Positions 46,291-54,827 of a stretch of DNA of 64,000 nt are shown here, in pieces. Within the stretch, counting starts at the first letter, position 1; every line of letters begins with the position of its first letter. Location: contig ONDJ01000002.1 of the NCBI GenBank assembly GCA_900316575.1, forward strand, positions 220,141 through 284,140. Reading direction: 5' to 3'. A program made the translations under genes and the position numbers. The notes beneath the pieces are model-generated. The model did not search any database. It was not told the DNA's origin and worked only from the letters and a program-made list of their open reading frames with translations. The stretch comes from an uncultured Prevotellaceae bacterium (GTDB taxonomy: Bacteria; Bacteroidota; Bacteroidia; Bacteroidales; Bacteroidaceae).

Positions 46291-47067
46291 ATGACCATTC
46301 TATATCCCTCGCCCATCTTTGGGCCTGTAAAAAGCCGTCGGCTTGGCATTTCGCTCGGTGTAAACCTCATCCCTGCCGATGGCAAACTCTGTACGTTCGA
46401 CTGCCTATATTGCGAATGTGGCTTCAACGCGGGCCAACGTCCCCTGCTTCCCCGACCTTCACGAAGCGACGTGTCTGAAGCTTTAGAAGCGCAGTTGCTA
46501 AAAATGCAAGCCGAAGGGCAACTGCCCGATGTGATCACCTTTGCTGGCAATGGCGAACCCACGGCTCATCCTGACTTTCCAGCTATCGTTGGCGACACCA
46601 TGCGCTTGCGCGACAAGTACTGTCCGCAGGCCAAAGTCGCTGTGCTTAGCAATGCTACGATGAGCCACAAACCCCAAGTGTTTGAAGCCCTTATGCGCGT
46701 GGACGACAACATTCAGAAGCTCGACACCGTCAGTCCCCAATACATTCATCTTGTTGATAGACCCGTAGGCTCTTACGACGTAAACGAAGTCATCAAGACG
46801 CTTTGTGCCTTCAAGGGGCACGTGATGGTGCAGACGCTGTTTATGTGCGGAACAACGAGCAAAGGCATCTCTGTTGACAACACAAGCGAACGTTTTGTTG
46901 CTCCTTGGATTGAAGCCTTGAAAAAGATAAAGCCTCAGCGCGTAATGGTCTATACCATCGACCGCGAAACGCCTGAACCAGGTTTGCTGAAAGCCCCCGT
47001 TGCTGTGCTCGATGCCATCGGTCAGCGCGTCAGAGAAGCTGGTTTTGAGGTCAGTGTATCATACTGA
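46291..47067 (+). CDS. Radical SAM protein (COG0731-like)
   Basis: The 258-residue protein binds a 4Fe-4S cluster through CTFDCLYCECG (C-x3-C-x2-C) and S-adenosylmethionine through FAGNGEPTAHPDF. PSPIFGPVKSRRLGISLGVNLIP is the typical opening of this archaeal/bacterial family related to tRNA wybutosine enzymes, but lacking their extra domains. The substrate is unknown. It is followed by a 23-bp tandem array and tilS. Confidence 0.85.
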   Translation: MTILYPSPIFGPVKSRRLGISLGVNLIPADGKLCTFDCLYCECGFNAGQRPLLPRPSRSDVSEALEAQLLKMQAEGQLPDVITFAGNGEPTAHPDFPAIVGDTMRLRDKYCPQAKVAVLSNATMSHKPQVFEALMRVDDNIQKLDTVSPQYIHLVDRPVGSYDVNEVIKTLCAFKGHVMVQTLFMCGTTSKGISVDNTSERFVAPWIEALKKIKPQRVMVYTIDRETPEPGLLKAPVAVLDAIGQRVREAGFEVSVSY

Positions 47068-47124
47068 TTACTCTGCTGCATAAGCAAAAGTTGGTGCAAT
47101 GAATTAAACAGATAGTGGTGCGGA

Positions 47125-47211
47125 AGTTGAGTTATAGGTGTACTGCCAGTTGAGTTATAAGTGTACTGCCAGTTGAGTTATAGGTGTACTGCCAGTTGAG
47201 TTATAATTGTC
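47125..47211. repeat. 23-bp-period tandem array
   Basis: Three full copies and one partial copy of a unit that begins AGTTGAGTTATAGGTGTACT start at 47125, 47148, 47171 and 47194. The only internal symmetry is the short ACTGCCAGT across the unit junction. It ends 19 bp before the tilS start. Confidence 0.9.
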
Positions 47212-47230
47212 AAAACATTTCAATAATCCG

Positions 47231-48490
47231 ATGCCCATAGATCTCACAAAGATTTCAATTCCCGCCAGCCGCGTTGTGCTTGGACTCAGCGGCGGCGCAG
47301 ACTCCGTGGCGTTGTTGCTGCTACTTCTACAGAAAGGTGTGGACGTTGTTTGCGCTCATGCCAACTTCCAGCTTCGCGGCGAGGAGAGCGAACGCGACGA
47401 AAACTTTGTGCGCCAATTATGTTCCCACCTTGGCGTGAAACTCTTTGTGAAGCATTTCAACACACGCGATGAAGCCCAGAGCCATGGCGAGAGCATTGAG
47501 ATGGCTGCCCGACGCTTGCGCTATGCATGGTTTGAAACACTTTGTGCCGACAATGAAGCCGAAGCCATCTGCACCGCCCACCATCGCGATGACAACATTG
47601 AAACCTTTTTGCTCAATCTGCTACGTGGGAGTGGCCTTATGGGACTTACGGGAATGGAACCTTTGTCGGCAAATCATCTTCAAGACGAAAAGGAACCCGC
47701 CAAAAGAAAATATCCCATCCTACGCCCATTGCTCCACATAGCCCGCACCGACATTGAAACCTATCTTCGCCGCAAGCAACAGCCCTACGTCACTGACAGT
47801 AGCAACGCCTCGCTCATCCATCTGCGCAATCGCCTGCGCCACGAACTCATTCCTATGCTCGAAAGCATCAACCCTGCAGCGCGACAAACCATAGCCGAAA
47901 CCATCCAACGCTTGCGCGAAGCCCAATACTTTTATCAGCAAGGCGTAGAAAAAGAACTGTCAGAAATCATAAAAACCGAAGGCGACATCCATTCTATTCC
48001 TGTCTGTGCCCTACTCCACCATCCTGCTCGTCTAACCCTGTTGCATCATGCATTGGGCAATCTGTTTCCCACTCCCATGCAAGAACAAATAGCCACCTTG
48101 CCCGAAGCACAAACAGGAAAGCATTTTCGCTATAAATCATACGTCTGCTGCCGAGCACACGAAACCATAGAATGGAGCGACAGTACTACACCTTGGTGCC
48201 CCGAAAGAATCTGTTCTATTGATGCTGAAAAGATTGTGGGCAACCTCCATGTTCGCCCCATCAAGCAAGGAGAACGCTTCACACCTTTTGGCCTGCATGG
48301 CACCAAACTCGTTAGCGACTTTCTTGCCGACCGACACGTATCCATACTCCGCCGCATGAAGGCACGCGCTCTGTGCGACGACGATGGTATCGTATGGCTC
48401 ATCGGCTACGAAATCGCACAGCGCGTAGCACGCTCACCCAAAACAAGGAAAATCCTCACACTTACCACCGAGGAAGTGCTCAATCAGTAA
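47231..48490 (+). CDS. tilS: tRNA(Ile) lysidine synthetase
   Basis: The 419-residue PP-loop ATPase converts C34 of tRNA-Ile(CAU) to lysidine. VVLGLSGGADSVALLLL is the PP-loop, CAHANFQLRGEESERDE and CTAHHRDDNIETFLLNLLRGSG are TilS signatures. The C-terminal domain (VRPIKQGERFTPFGLHGTKLVSDFL) is the tRNA-binding TilS C-domain. I chose ATG 47231; the TTG at 47207 falls within the tandem array. Confidence 0.94.
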   Translation: MPIDLTKISIPASRVVLGLSGGADSVALLLLLLQKGVDVVCAHANFQLRGEESERDENFVRQLCSHLGVKLFVKHFNTRDEAQSHGESIEMAARRLRYAWFETLCADNEAEAICTAHHRDDNIETFLLNLLRGSGLMGLTGMEPLSANHLQDEKEPAKRKYPILRPLLHIARTDIETYLRRKQQPYVTDSSNASLIHLRNRLRHELIPMLESINPAARQTIAETIQRLREAQYFYQQGVEKELSEIIKTEGDIHSIPVCALLHHPARLTLLHHALGNLFPTPMQEQIATLPEAQTGKHFRYKSYVCCRAHETIEWSDSTTPWCPERICSIDAEKIVGNLHVRPIKQGERFTPFGLHGTKLVSDFLADRHVSILRRMKARALCDDDGIVWLIGYEIAQRVARSPKTRKILTLTTEEVLNQ

Positions 48491-48515
48491 GTCGCAATTT
48501 TTCATTCAGAAATGC

Positions 48516-48806
48516 TCAAATCAGCCGCAAGTCATAGAGAATATGAGCACCAGCGGCTTCATTGAGTTTTTGCAACACATAGCCCCGCTTCATCAACAAT
48601 TCCTGGCGAGCAGCAGCCGAGCGGATACGAACATAGAGCGTTTGTCCACGCAACACAACCTCTTCGGTCAATGAAGCATACGGCTCACCAACCACCTGTG
48701 GCCAAGCTTCTACGGCGCGATACTCTGCCAAAGGGGTTTCCAAACCTTCCTGTCGCAGATATTGCGAAAGAAGGTTGCTCAAAGGTTCTGACTTGCGACG
48801 TTCCAT
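48516..48806 (-). CDS. DUF721 (DciA-like) protein
   Basis: The 96-residue protein matches the small DUF721 family: PLSNLLSQYLRQEGLETPLAEYRAVEAWPQVVG, then YVRIRSAAARQELLMKRGYVLQKLNEAAG. In other bacteria DciA loads the replicative helicase DnaB. It starts three bases after the recF stop, an order conserved in Bacteroidetes. Confidence 0.88.
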   Translation of the reverse strand: MERRKSEPLSNLLSQYLRQEGLETPLAEYRAVEAWPQVVGEPYASLTEEVVLRGQTLYVRIRSAAARQELLMKRGYVLQKLNEAAGAHILYDLRLI

Positions 48807-48809
48807 CTC

Positions 48810-49910
48810 TTATTCTGAAATGCTCCCGCCCTCAACATGAAAATGGCGATAATTGCCATCAAGACCAGCAAGTATGCGGTCAACATGACTACGGTCAGTG
48901 TCGGTGATAAAAACTTGGCCTGGCATTCCGCTCGAAACATAACGCACAATGCGAGCCACACGCTCCGTGTCGAGCTTGTCAAAGATATCGTCAAGTAGGA
49001 GTATCGGTGTGCGACGTTCGCCCTTTGTACGCAAAAAGTCGTATTGTGCCAATTTCAGCGCAATGAAAAACGTCTTGGTCTGCCCTTGGCTCCCTTCATG
49101 CCGCACGGCATATCCGCCAAGATTGAAAACCAGATCATCGCGATGAGGCCCGTGAAGCGTATGGCCCACAATGCGTTCGCGTTCGCGGTATTCGGAAAGC
49201 AAGGCAGCAAGCGGGCCCCGAGACGAATGAGACTGATAAGCAATGGTTGGCACTTCGCCCTCGTCGGGACACAAAGCACGATAGATTTGCTCAAAGAAAG
49301 GCATAAACTCCTCCACAAACGCTCGACGGGCTTCATAAATCACAGCCGCATCCTCGCTCATCATCTCTTCTAAAACAGTCATCACCGTAGGGTCGATAGG
49401 AGCCTCGTCGCGCAACAAGGCATTGCGCTGGCGCAGAGTGCGCTCATAGCGCATCGTCACACTGAGGTACTTACCATCATATTGGGAAATCACAGCATTC
49501 ATCAGCTTGCGCCGAGCCTCGCTAACACCGCTTATCAGCTCCTGGTCGCCAGGCGAAATCATCACAAGGGGAATAACGCCAATATGTTCCGACAAGCGAC
49601 CATACGCTTTGTCATTGCGCCTGAAAACCTTACGCTGGCCTATGCGTGTAGCGCAGGTAATTTTCTCTTGCGTCCCATTGTCAGCAGCATATGTGCCACT
49701 AAGCATAAAACTCTCCTCACCATGGCGTATGTTCATGGAGTCTGTAGCCCCGCCCGCGCTCTTACAAAACGATAGAAAATAAATCGCATCCAACAGATTG
49801 GTTTTCCCTTGACCATTAGCCCCCGTTAGACAATTCACACCAGAGGAAAAATCAAGGCTTGCCTCAGCAATGTTGCGATAATTGAAGATTGACAAATGTT
49901 CGAGCGTCAT
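48810..49910 (-). CDS. recF: DNA replication/repair protein RecF
   Basis: The 366-residue SMC-like ATPase helps load RecA at gaps. NCLTGANGQGKTNLLDAIYFLSFCKS is Walker A, SEARRKLMNAVISQYD the mid-region, LSEYRERERIVGHTLHGPHRDDLVF and GSQGQTKTFFIALKLAQYDFL the signature, and PILLLDDIFDKLDTERV Walker B with the D-loop. It starts 27 bp from its -7 box and leads the recF-DUF721 pair. Confidence 0.96.
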   Translation of the reverse strand: MTLEHLSIFNYRNIAEASLDFSSGVNCLTGANGQGKTNLLDAIYFLSFCKSAGGATDSMNIRHGEESFMLSGTYAADNGTQEKITCATRIGQRKVFRRNDKAYGRLSEHIGVIPLVMISPGDQELISGVSEARRKLMNAVISQYDGKYLSVTMRYERTLRQRNALLRDEAPIDPTVMTVLEEMMSEDAAVIYEARRAFVEEFMPFFEQIYRALCPDEGEVPTIAYQSHSSRGPLAALLSEYRERERIVGHTLHGPHRDDLVFNLGGYAVRHEGSQGQTKTFFIALKLAQYDFLRTKGERRTPILLLDDIFDKLDTERVARIVRYVSSGMPGQVFITDTDRSHVDRILAGLDGNYRHFHVEGGSISE

Positions 49911-49936
49911 AGGATAAAGCTACTTGTTTAGCCGTG

Positions 49937-49944
49937 CAAAAGTA
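49937..49944 (-). promoter_or_regulatory. -7 box of recF
   Basis: Leftward TACTTTTG, 27 bases before the start at 49910. Confidence 0.55.
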
Positions 49945-49994
49945 GCAAAACGCACCGTATTATCAGACCAAGGCGGAAAAAAAGTGGCTCACGT

Positions 49995-50026
49995 TTTGTG
50001 ACATTATAAGAGAAATACTACTTTTG
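49995..50026 (+). promoter_or_regulatory. Promoter of the TPR protein gene
   Basis: TTTG (49995-49998), 20 nt, TACTTTTG (50019-50026): full consensus. The leader to 50124 is about 90 nt. Confidence 0.8.
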
Positions 50027-50123
50027 TGCGCTTTATTAACGGGCAATCCGATGCTTTCACACGCATTTTTGCCCCGTTTGTCTCAGAAACAACTCGTAAA
50101 AATAAAAAAAACTTCATACCATT

Positions 50124-50828
50124 ATGGCTAATAAGAAGCAAGCACCTGCCGCCCAGGGTACGGCCATTCCTCAGGCCGAGGCGTTTTTCAAAAAGTACAA
50201 GAAAGCTATCATCGCCTGCACGGTAGCAGTAGTTGTTCTCGTCGGCGGATTTTTCGCCTACAAGTACCTCTACCAGCAGCCTCGCGAAGACAAAGCGCAA
50301 GCCTTGCTCGCTCAAGGACAAGCACTTGCAGCACAGCAAAAGTTTGACGAAGCCCTCAAAGGCGAAGGCAAGTTCCCTGGTTTGCTCAAACTCATCAGCA
50401 ACTATAGCGGCACCGATGCTGCCAACGCAGCCAAGGCGCAAGCCGGTTTCTGCTACGCCCAGCAAGGTAAATACAAAGAAGCCGTAGCTCAGCTTGAAGG
50501 CTTCTCACCCGCCAGCGACAACTCCCTTTCGCCCGCAGCACTCGGTGCTTTAGCCAATGCCTATGCTGGCGTAGGACAGATTGACAAAGCCGTTTCCACC
50601 TATCAAGACGCTGCCAAGCTTGCCGACAACGACATCCTCAGCCCTCTTTTCTTGGTGAAAGCTGGCGAACTGCTCGAAACGCAGAAGAAATTTGACGAAG
50701 CCCTTAAGCTCTATCAGCAAGTGAAGGACCAATATCCTCGCTGCCAATACAGCGTGGCTCAGCAGCAACAAGACGGATCGGTTGGCGCAGCCATGATCGA
50801 CCTCTTTATCCAACGCGCCACACGCTAA
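50124..50828 (+). CDS. Membrane-anchored tetratricopeptide-repeat protein (YfgM-like)
   Basis: The 234-residue protein has a single membrane helix at about residues 27-47 (AIIACTVAVVVLVGGFFAYKYL) and TPR-type helices in the periplasm (AQALAAQQKFDEALKG, AKAQAGFCYAQQGKYKEAVAQLEGF, LGALANAYAGVGQIDKAVSTYQDA, LFLVKAGELLETQKKFDEALKLYQQV). It resembles YfgM-like ancillary chaperones of the secretion machinery. It is upstream of ribH but separated from it by a terminator. Confidence 0.85.
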   Translation: MANKKQAPAAQGTAIPQAEAFFKKYKKAIIACTVAVVVLVGGFFAYKYLYQQPREDKAQALLAQGQALAAQQKFDEALKGEGKFPGLLKLISNYSGTDAANAAKAQAGFCYAQQGKYKEAVAQLEGFSPASDNSLSPAALGALANAYAGVGQIDKAVSTYQDAAKLADNDILSPLFLVKAGELLETQKKFDEALKLYQQVKDQYPRCQYSVAQQQQDGSVGAAMIDLFIQRATR

Positions 50829-50870
50829 GCCAATAGTTTATAGTTTAAAGGTTAATAGTTAATAGGTTTT

Positions 50871-50910
50871 AAGGTTAAAGAGGCGACGGTTTCTTTAACC
50901 TTTTATTTAT
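50871..50910 (+). terminator. Terminator between the TPR gene and ribH
   Basis: AAGGTTAAAG (50871-50880) pairs perfectly with CTTTAACCTT (50893-50902), followed by TTATTTATT. Confidence 0.7.
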
Positions 50911-50935
50911 TACCACCTCAAACCTCTCTTTAACC

Positions 50936-51415
50936 ATGTCAGCCAAAGGTTTCAGCGGCATATCACTGCCTTCAGACGCAGCCAAGGGACATTGCTTTTG
51001 CATCATTCGCACAGAATGGAACGCAGAGATAACCGAAACACTCTCCGATCGCGTCAAAGAAACACTCATAAACTACGGAGCAACAGCCGATAGCATAGAA
51101 GAAATCATCGTTCCAGGTGCTTTCGAACTTATCTATGCCTCAGCGCAAGCCACTAAACACATGCCCAATGCTACAATCATAGCGATAGGCTGTGTGGTGC
51201 GCGGCGGAACGCCCCACTTCGACTATATTTGCCAAGGCGTTACCGCCGGACTCACACAAATCAACACCACCTCCCCGAGTGCCGTTATCAACGGAGTCCT
51301 CACCGTAAACGAATACACCCAAGCTCAAGACCGCTGCGGCAAAACCGAAGACAAAGGCTACGAATTTGCCCTCACAGCCATCAAGATGGCACGCTTAAAG
51401 GCTGAGAGATTTTAA
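50936..51415 (+). CDS. ribH: 6,7-dimethyl-8-ribityllumazine synthase
   Basis: The 159-residue enzyme performs the penultimate step of riboflavin synthesis and assembles into a capsid-like shell. FCIIRTEWNAEITETL, IIVPGAFELIYASAQAT, IAIGCVVRGGTPHFDYICQGVT and GVLTVNEYTQAQDRCG are the conserved substrate-binding segments; the catalytic histidine is in RGGTPHFDYI. No FMN riboswitch is visible upstream. Confidence 0.96.
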   Translation: MSAKGFSGISLPSDAAKGHCFCIIRTEWNAEITETLSDRVKETLINYGATADSIEEIIVPGAFELIYASAQATKHMPNATIIAIGCVVRGGTPHFDYICQGVTAGLTQINTTSPSAVINGVLTVNEYTQAQDRCGKTEDKGYEFALTAIKMARLKAERF

Positions 51416-51481
51416 GTTTGGCGAGCATTGCTCTGAAATTCGTATCTCCCAAAACGATCATAGAAACAAGTACACGAATTG

Positions 51482-51595
51482 CTTTTTCCTGACTTCGTCG
51501 CTTAAAAAACGCCGTTTTTCTATTTGCTTGATACAGAATTATTTGTATTTTGTGTCACCCTCTTTTGGGTGACACGATGACGAAGTCAGAAAAAA
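51482..51595. mobile_element. MITE-like inverted repeat with nested hairpin
   Basis: CTTTTTC-CTGACTTCGTC at the left matches its complement at the right (10 bp perfect, TGACTTCGTC 51490-51499 with GACGAAGTCA 51579-51588, flanked by T and A runs). Inside is a perfect hairpin GTGTCACCC (51552-51560)/GGGTGACAC (51567-51575), which may also terminate ribH. Confidence 0.5.
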
Positions 51596-51828
51596 GTAGT
51601 TTCTTATCATAAGAATTTTGCATTTACGCTCCTTCTTTGCTGTATATGAAACTATCAGCGTCCGCTATAAGGTGCTTGAAAGTTTAGAGGCTATAGTTTA
51701 GAGGTTAAAGCAGAGGCGGGAAGTTTGTTCGCAGGCGGTTTGTTTGCGGGCGAGGATGCCCGCGCTCCCAACATTTGCGGCCGAGGTCTTTTTTTTTAAC
51801 CAGCTACGACTGTGTAAGACCTTTAAGC
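51596..51828. other. Gene-free stretch with a repeat and a hairpin
   Basis: It holds the GC-rich repeat copy C (51746-51770), TTTAGAGG-type simple text, and AGGTCTT (51784-51790)/AAGACCT (51816-51822), a hairpin just past the stop of the leftward channel gene. No gene is supported. Confidence 0.5.
51746..51770. repeat. GC-rich palindromic intergenic repeat, copy C
   Basis: GCGGGCGAGGATGCCCGCG, differing from copy A by one base. Confidence 0.75.
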
Positions 51829-54480
51829 CTATTGCAGCACATGGACATCGCGCTGGGGGAATGGGATTTCTATTTCGTTTGCGCTCAGGGTTTCGTAGAT
51901 GATTTCGCGGGCTTTGTAGGTGAAAGCTATCTTTTCGTTGACCAGGACCCAATAGGTCACGTATAGGTCAACGCTGCTTTCGCCAAAGTCGGCCAGGAGG
52001 ACGTTGAAGCCTTTTTCTTCGTTAATGATGAAGCGTCCGAACTTGTCCTTCCGTTGCTGTTTCTCAAGTTCGGCAACGAGGATCTCCCGTACTTGTTCCA
52101 CATTTGTGCCATAGGCTACACCGACGGGTATCTTCACCAGTTCGTAGGAATGGTTGCGTGTGAGGTTCTTAAAGTTTTTGCTGAACAGACTGCTGTTGAG
52201 GATGGCCATCACGGCTCCGTCGAAGGTGACAATCTGTGTGCTTTGGTAGGTGATGCTATCCACCTTGCCTTGTATGCCATCGCACTCTATGTAGTCGCCC
52301 ACACGGATACGCCCTGCCATAAGGCTTACGCCGTAGAAGAAGTTGTTGAGCAGGTCTTTCATGGCAAAGCCGATACCTGTGGCCAAGCCTGCAGTGATGA
52401 TGCTGATGCCCGACTTGGGAATATTCAGCACAATGGTGGTAGCAATGAAATACGTTCCCCAAATCAAGATGCTCAAAACGTTGTTGACCAGCGTAAGGTT
52501 TATTTCGTTGGTGCGCACCAGTTTGCCGCCGTTTTTGATGATGGCTGCTTTGATGCGCAGGTGGCGATAAATAGCCTTGAGCAGGTAGTTCAGATAATAG
52601 AACACAAAGAAAGCCGCAACGACAATGACCAGTTTGAAGAGCGACACGGTGATTACGCCTTCAAAGTGTAGGAAAGGATGGAAGAATATGCCTAAGCAAG
52701 TGTCGCCCAGGTCGAACACGTCGCTTGCAAGATAGATGCAATAGAGCACACTAAACACGCCAACGACTGGCACCAGAGCACGGTGCATGAGGTCGAACCA
52801 CCACGACACGCTAATGATTTTTCCGCGAAGCGCTACATAGAGGGCTTTGTGGTTGGCTCGGTAGTCTCTCAGTCGCCGTTTGATGGTGCTGTTGTAGAGC
52901 ATATCCAAGAGGTCGAACACGCAGGTGATGGTCTGAATGGCGGTGAGTTGGAATATCCACCAAATGAGGATTTGCACCGATAGAAGCACGTATCCTGCCC
53001 ACGCTATCACGCACGACACAGCCATCACTGCCAATGAAATCCACGTATAGAACATATCGCTGCGTGGAATGTTGGCATTGTGCTTGCTAACGACGCGCCA
53101 CTGCCAAAGGGTGAACACCAACAAGGTGGGCGGGAAGATGAGTGTGACGAGATAGTTGGGGATAAAGATGATGCGGAAGGTTATGATGATAAGCCCCATC
53201 AGAACGATGGGCATATATATGCGGTATCCACTCTTAAGGCTCTTGCCGTCAAGACGTATAAGCAAGGAAATGCAAATGGCCAGGAGCATCCATGCAAACT
53301 CTACGAGCAGGCCTGTTGCCATGACGAGGAAGTCGTGGTACATGAAGTGCTGCGCCGTCATGATTGATACGGCGAATATCAGCACACCCACGCTTACGAT
53401 GAAGGCAGTCTTGCGCGAAAGGAACCAGTCGTTCTTGAAGAACTTTACGTAGCGCATCAAGGGACGCACAATAACGTTGCTCAACACCGTGGCTACAAAA
53501 AGGTAGAAAAGTATGAAGAGCACAAAACCAAACACCACGGGTCCGCGCCATTCTGAGCGAGTTTCTTGATAATCCTTGTCGTCGTATTTGTCGGTCACAT
53601 CTTGCCACGCTCGCCTGATGGATTGCGGGAGGTTCATCAAGGTGGCGAAGTACGTTTGGTCGCCGTTGACAAAGATGTTTCGCTGTATTTCGTGGTAGCG
53701 TGTGTTGGCGTAGTCGTACAAATCCTTGAGACTTGCGGAAATATGCTTGTAGTGCTCGCTGTCTTGCTCTACCTTGGCGCGCATCTCTTGCATGTTCTTC
53801 AGCAGGCTTTCGGCAAACTTCACACACTCGGCGCGGTCTTTGATGCCTTGCTCTGTGAGTTCAAGGGGGTGGCGCGGTGTTTCTTCTTCCTTACCTTTAG
53901 ACGTCTTTTTTGCGGCGGGTTTCACCAAAGGCTTTGAAGGCGACACACCCATGATGCCTTCATGCATCGATGGTTGCTCATCTATTTTTTTGGGAAGGTT
54001 GGCCGTAAGACTGTCTATCGGTAAGAGCGAGTCAATGACTTGTATCACCGTCTGACTATCCTGCTCCATGGCTGGCGGAAGGCCTTTCAGGGTAGCGATG
54101 AGTCCTTCGTAGCGTTTTATCTCGGTGTCTATGCGCTGCAGGATGCGGTCGTAGGGCACACGCTTTTTGTTGAAGTCACGATAGAGTTGCGTGGCCTGCC
54201 CACAAGCAAAGGTCAAGTCAAAGGTATAACCCTGCTTTTGGCTGTAAAGCATCAGCGAAATCTGACTGGAACGCTCCATGATGTGTACCAACTCTTGGTG
54301 TTGGGCGGCATTCATGGCTTCGAGGCGTTTCATCATGATTTGCTGGTCTTCGTAAGCTTTCTGGAGTTCTACGCGCAGAACACCCAGTGTGGCTTGCAGA
54401 CTGCGTTCTTTGAGCACACCATAGGCTGCAAAGGGAACGAGCAACAAGAGAATGGCTAATATCTTTGTCTTGGTTTTCAT
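51829..54480 (-). CDS. Large MscS-family mechanosensitive channel
   Basis: The 883-residue protein has a signal-like N-terminus, a long helical extracytoplasmic region (about 25-290, with coiled-coil text), some ten membrane helices (about 310-700), and the MscS pore and beta domain near the C-terminus: GISIITAGLATGIGFAMKDLLNNFFYGVSLM and GDYIECDGIQGKVDSITYQSTQI, FDGAVMAILNSSLFSKNFKNL. It resembles MscK-type large channels, which release solutes during osmotic downshock. A 22-bp-period array lies 84 bp upstream of its start. Confidence 0.92.
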   Translation of the reverse strand: MKTKTKILAILLLLVPFAAYGVLKERSLQATLGVLRVELQKAYEDQQIMMKRLEAMNAAQHQELVHIMERSSQISLMLYSQKQGYTFDLTFACGQATQLYRDFNKKRVPYDRILQRIDTEIKRYEGLIATLKGLPPAMEQDSQTVIQVIDSLLPIDSLTANLPKKIDEQPSMHEGIMGVSPSKPLVKPAAKKTSKGKEEETPRHPLELTEQGIKDRAECVKFAESLLKNMQEMRAKVEQDSEHYKHISASLKDLYDYANTRYHEIQRNIFVNGDQTYFATLMNLPQSIRRAWQDVTDKYDDKDYQETRSEWRGPVVFGFVLFILFYLFVATVLSNVIVRPLMRYVKFFKNDWFLSRKTAFIVSVGVLIFAVSIMTAQHFMYHDFLVMATGLLVEFAWMLLAICISLLIRLDGKSLKSGYRIYMPIVLMGLIIITFRIIFIPNYLVTLIFPPTLLVFTLWQWRVVSKHNANIPRSDMFYTWISLAVMAVSCVIAWAGYVLLSVQILIWWIFQLTAIQTITCVFDLLDMLYNSTIKRRLRDYRANHKALYVALRGKIISVSWWFDLMHRALVPVVGVFSVLYCIYLASDVFDLGDTCLGIFFHPFLHFEGVITVSLFKLVIVVAAFFVFYYLNYLLKAIYRHLRIKAAIIKNGGKLVRTNEINLTLVNNVLSILIWGTYFIATTIVLNIPKSGISIITAGLATGIGFAMKDLLNNFFYGVSLMAGRIRVGDYIECDGIQGKVDSITYQSTQIVTFDGAVMAILNSSLFSKNFKNLTRNHSYELVKIPVGVAYGTNVEQVREILVAELEKQQRKDKFGRFIINEEKGFNVLLADFGESSVDLYVTYWVLVNEKIAFTYKAREIIYETLSANEIEIPFPQRDVHVLQ

Positions 54481-54563
54481 CGTTTTGGTTGTAAGAGTTT
54501 GCTTGTTGTATAGAAAGTTTAAGTCTGCGACGATGTCCTTAACCGCTGATGGAGAGAAGAATT

Positions 54564-54703
54564 TTTTCCTTTCAAGAGAAGAAAACTTTTCCTCTCAAGG
54601 GGGAGATTTTTCCTCTCAAGGGAGGAAACTTTTCCTCTCAGGGAAGGAAACTTTTCCTCTCAGGGGAGGAAACTTTTCCTCTCAAGGGAGGAAACTTTTC
54701 CTC
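54564..54703. repeat. 22-bp-period array of seven palindromic units
   Basis: TTTTCCT recurs at 54564, 54587, 54608, 54630, 54652, 54674 and 54696. The best unit is GGAGGAAACTTTTCCTCTCA; its stem is GAGGAAA/TTTCCTC. The first two units are less regular. The array lies between the FAD enzyme gene and the channel gene. Confidence 0.9.
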
Positions 54704-54827
54704 GCTAATGAATTTTGAAGAGGAAACATATAGAGCGTTTCTTTCTGTGGCTTTGTCATTAAAACTTGAAGGCTTCAAACTAAAATTTGAAAGCCATTAG
54801 TATGTACTTTTGAGTGCTCCAACTTTT

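Noticed and set aside
47207-47230. TTG start that would lengthen TilS by eight residues
   Set aside because: It lies in the last partial tandem unit; the family N-terminus begins at the ATG at 47231.
54564-54703. CRISPR array, because of regular repeats with short spacers
   Set aside because: Units are 22 bp with 5-6 bp gaps that are themselves repeated; there are no unique spacers of about 30 bp and no cas genes in the window.
54452-54800. Plus-strand reading frames of 83-88 codons through the array
   Set aside because: They are made by the tandem repeats (repeated FSSQGRKLF text) and overlap the channel gene's start; no promoter or homologue.
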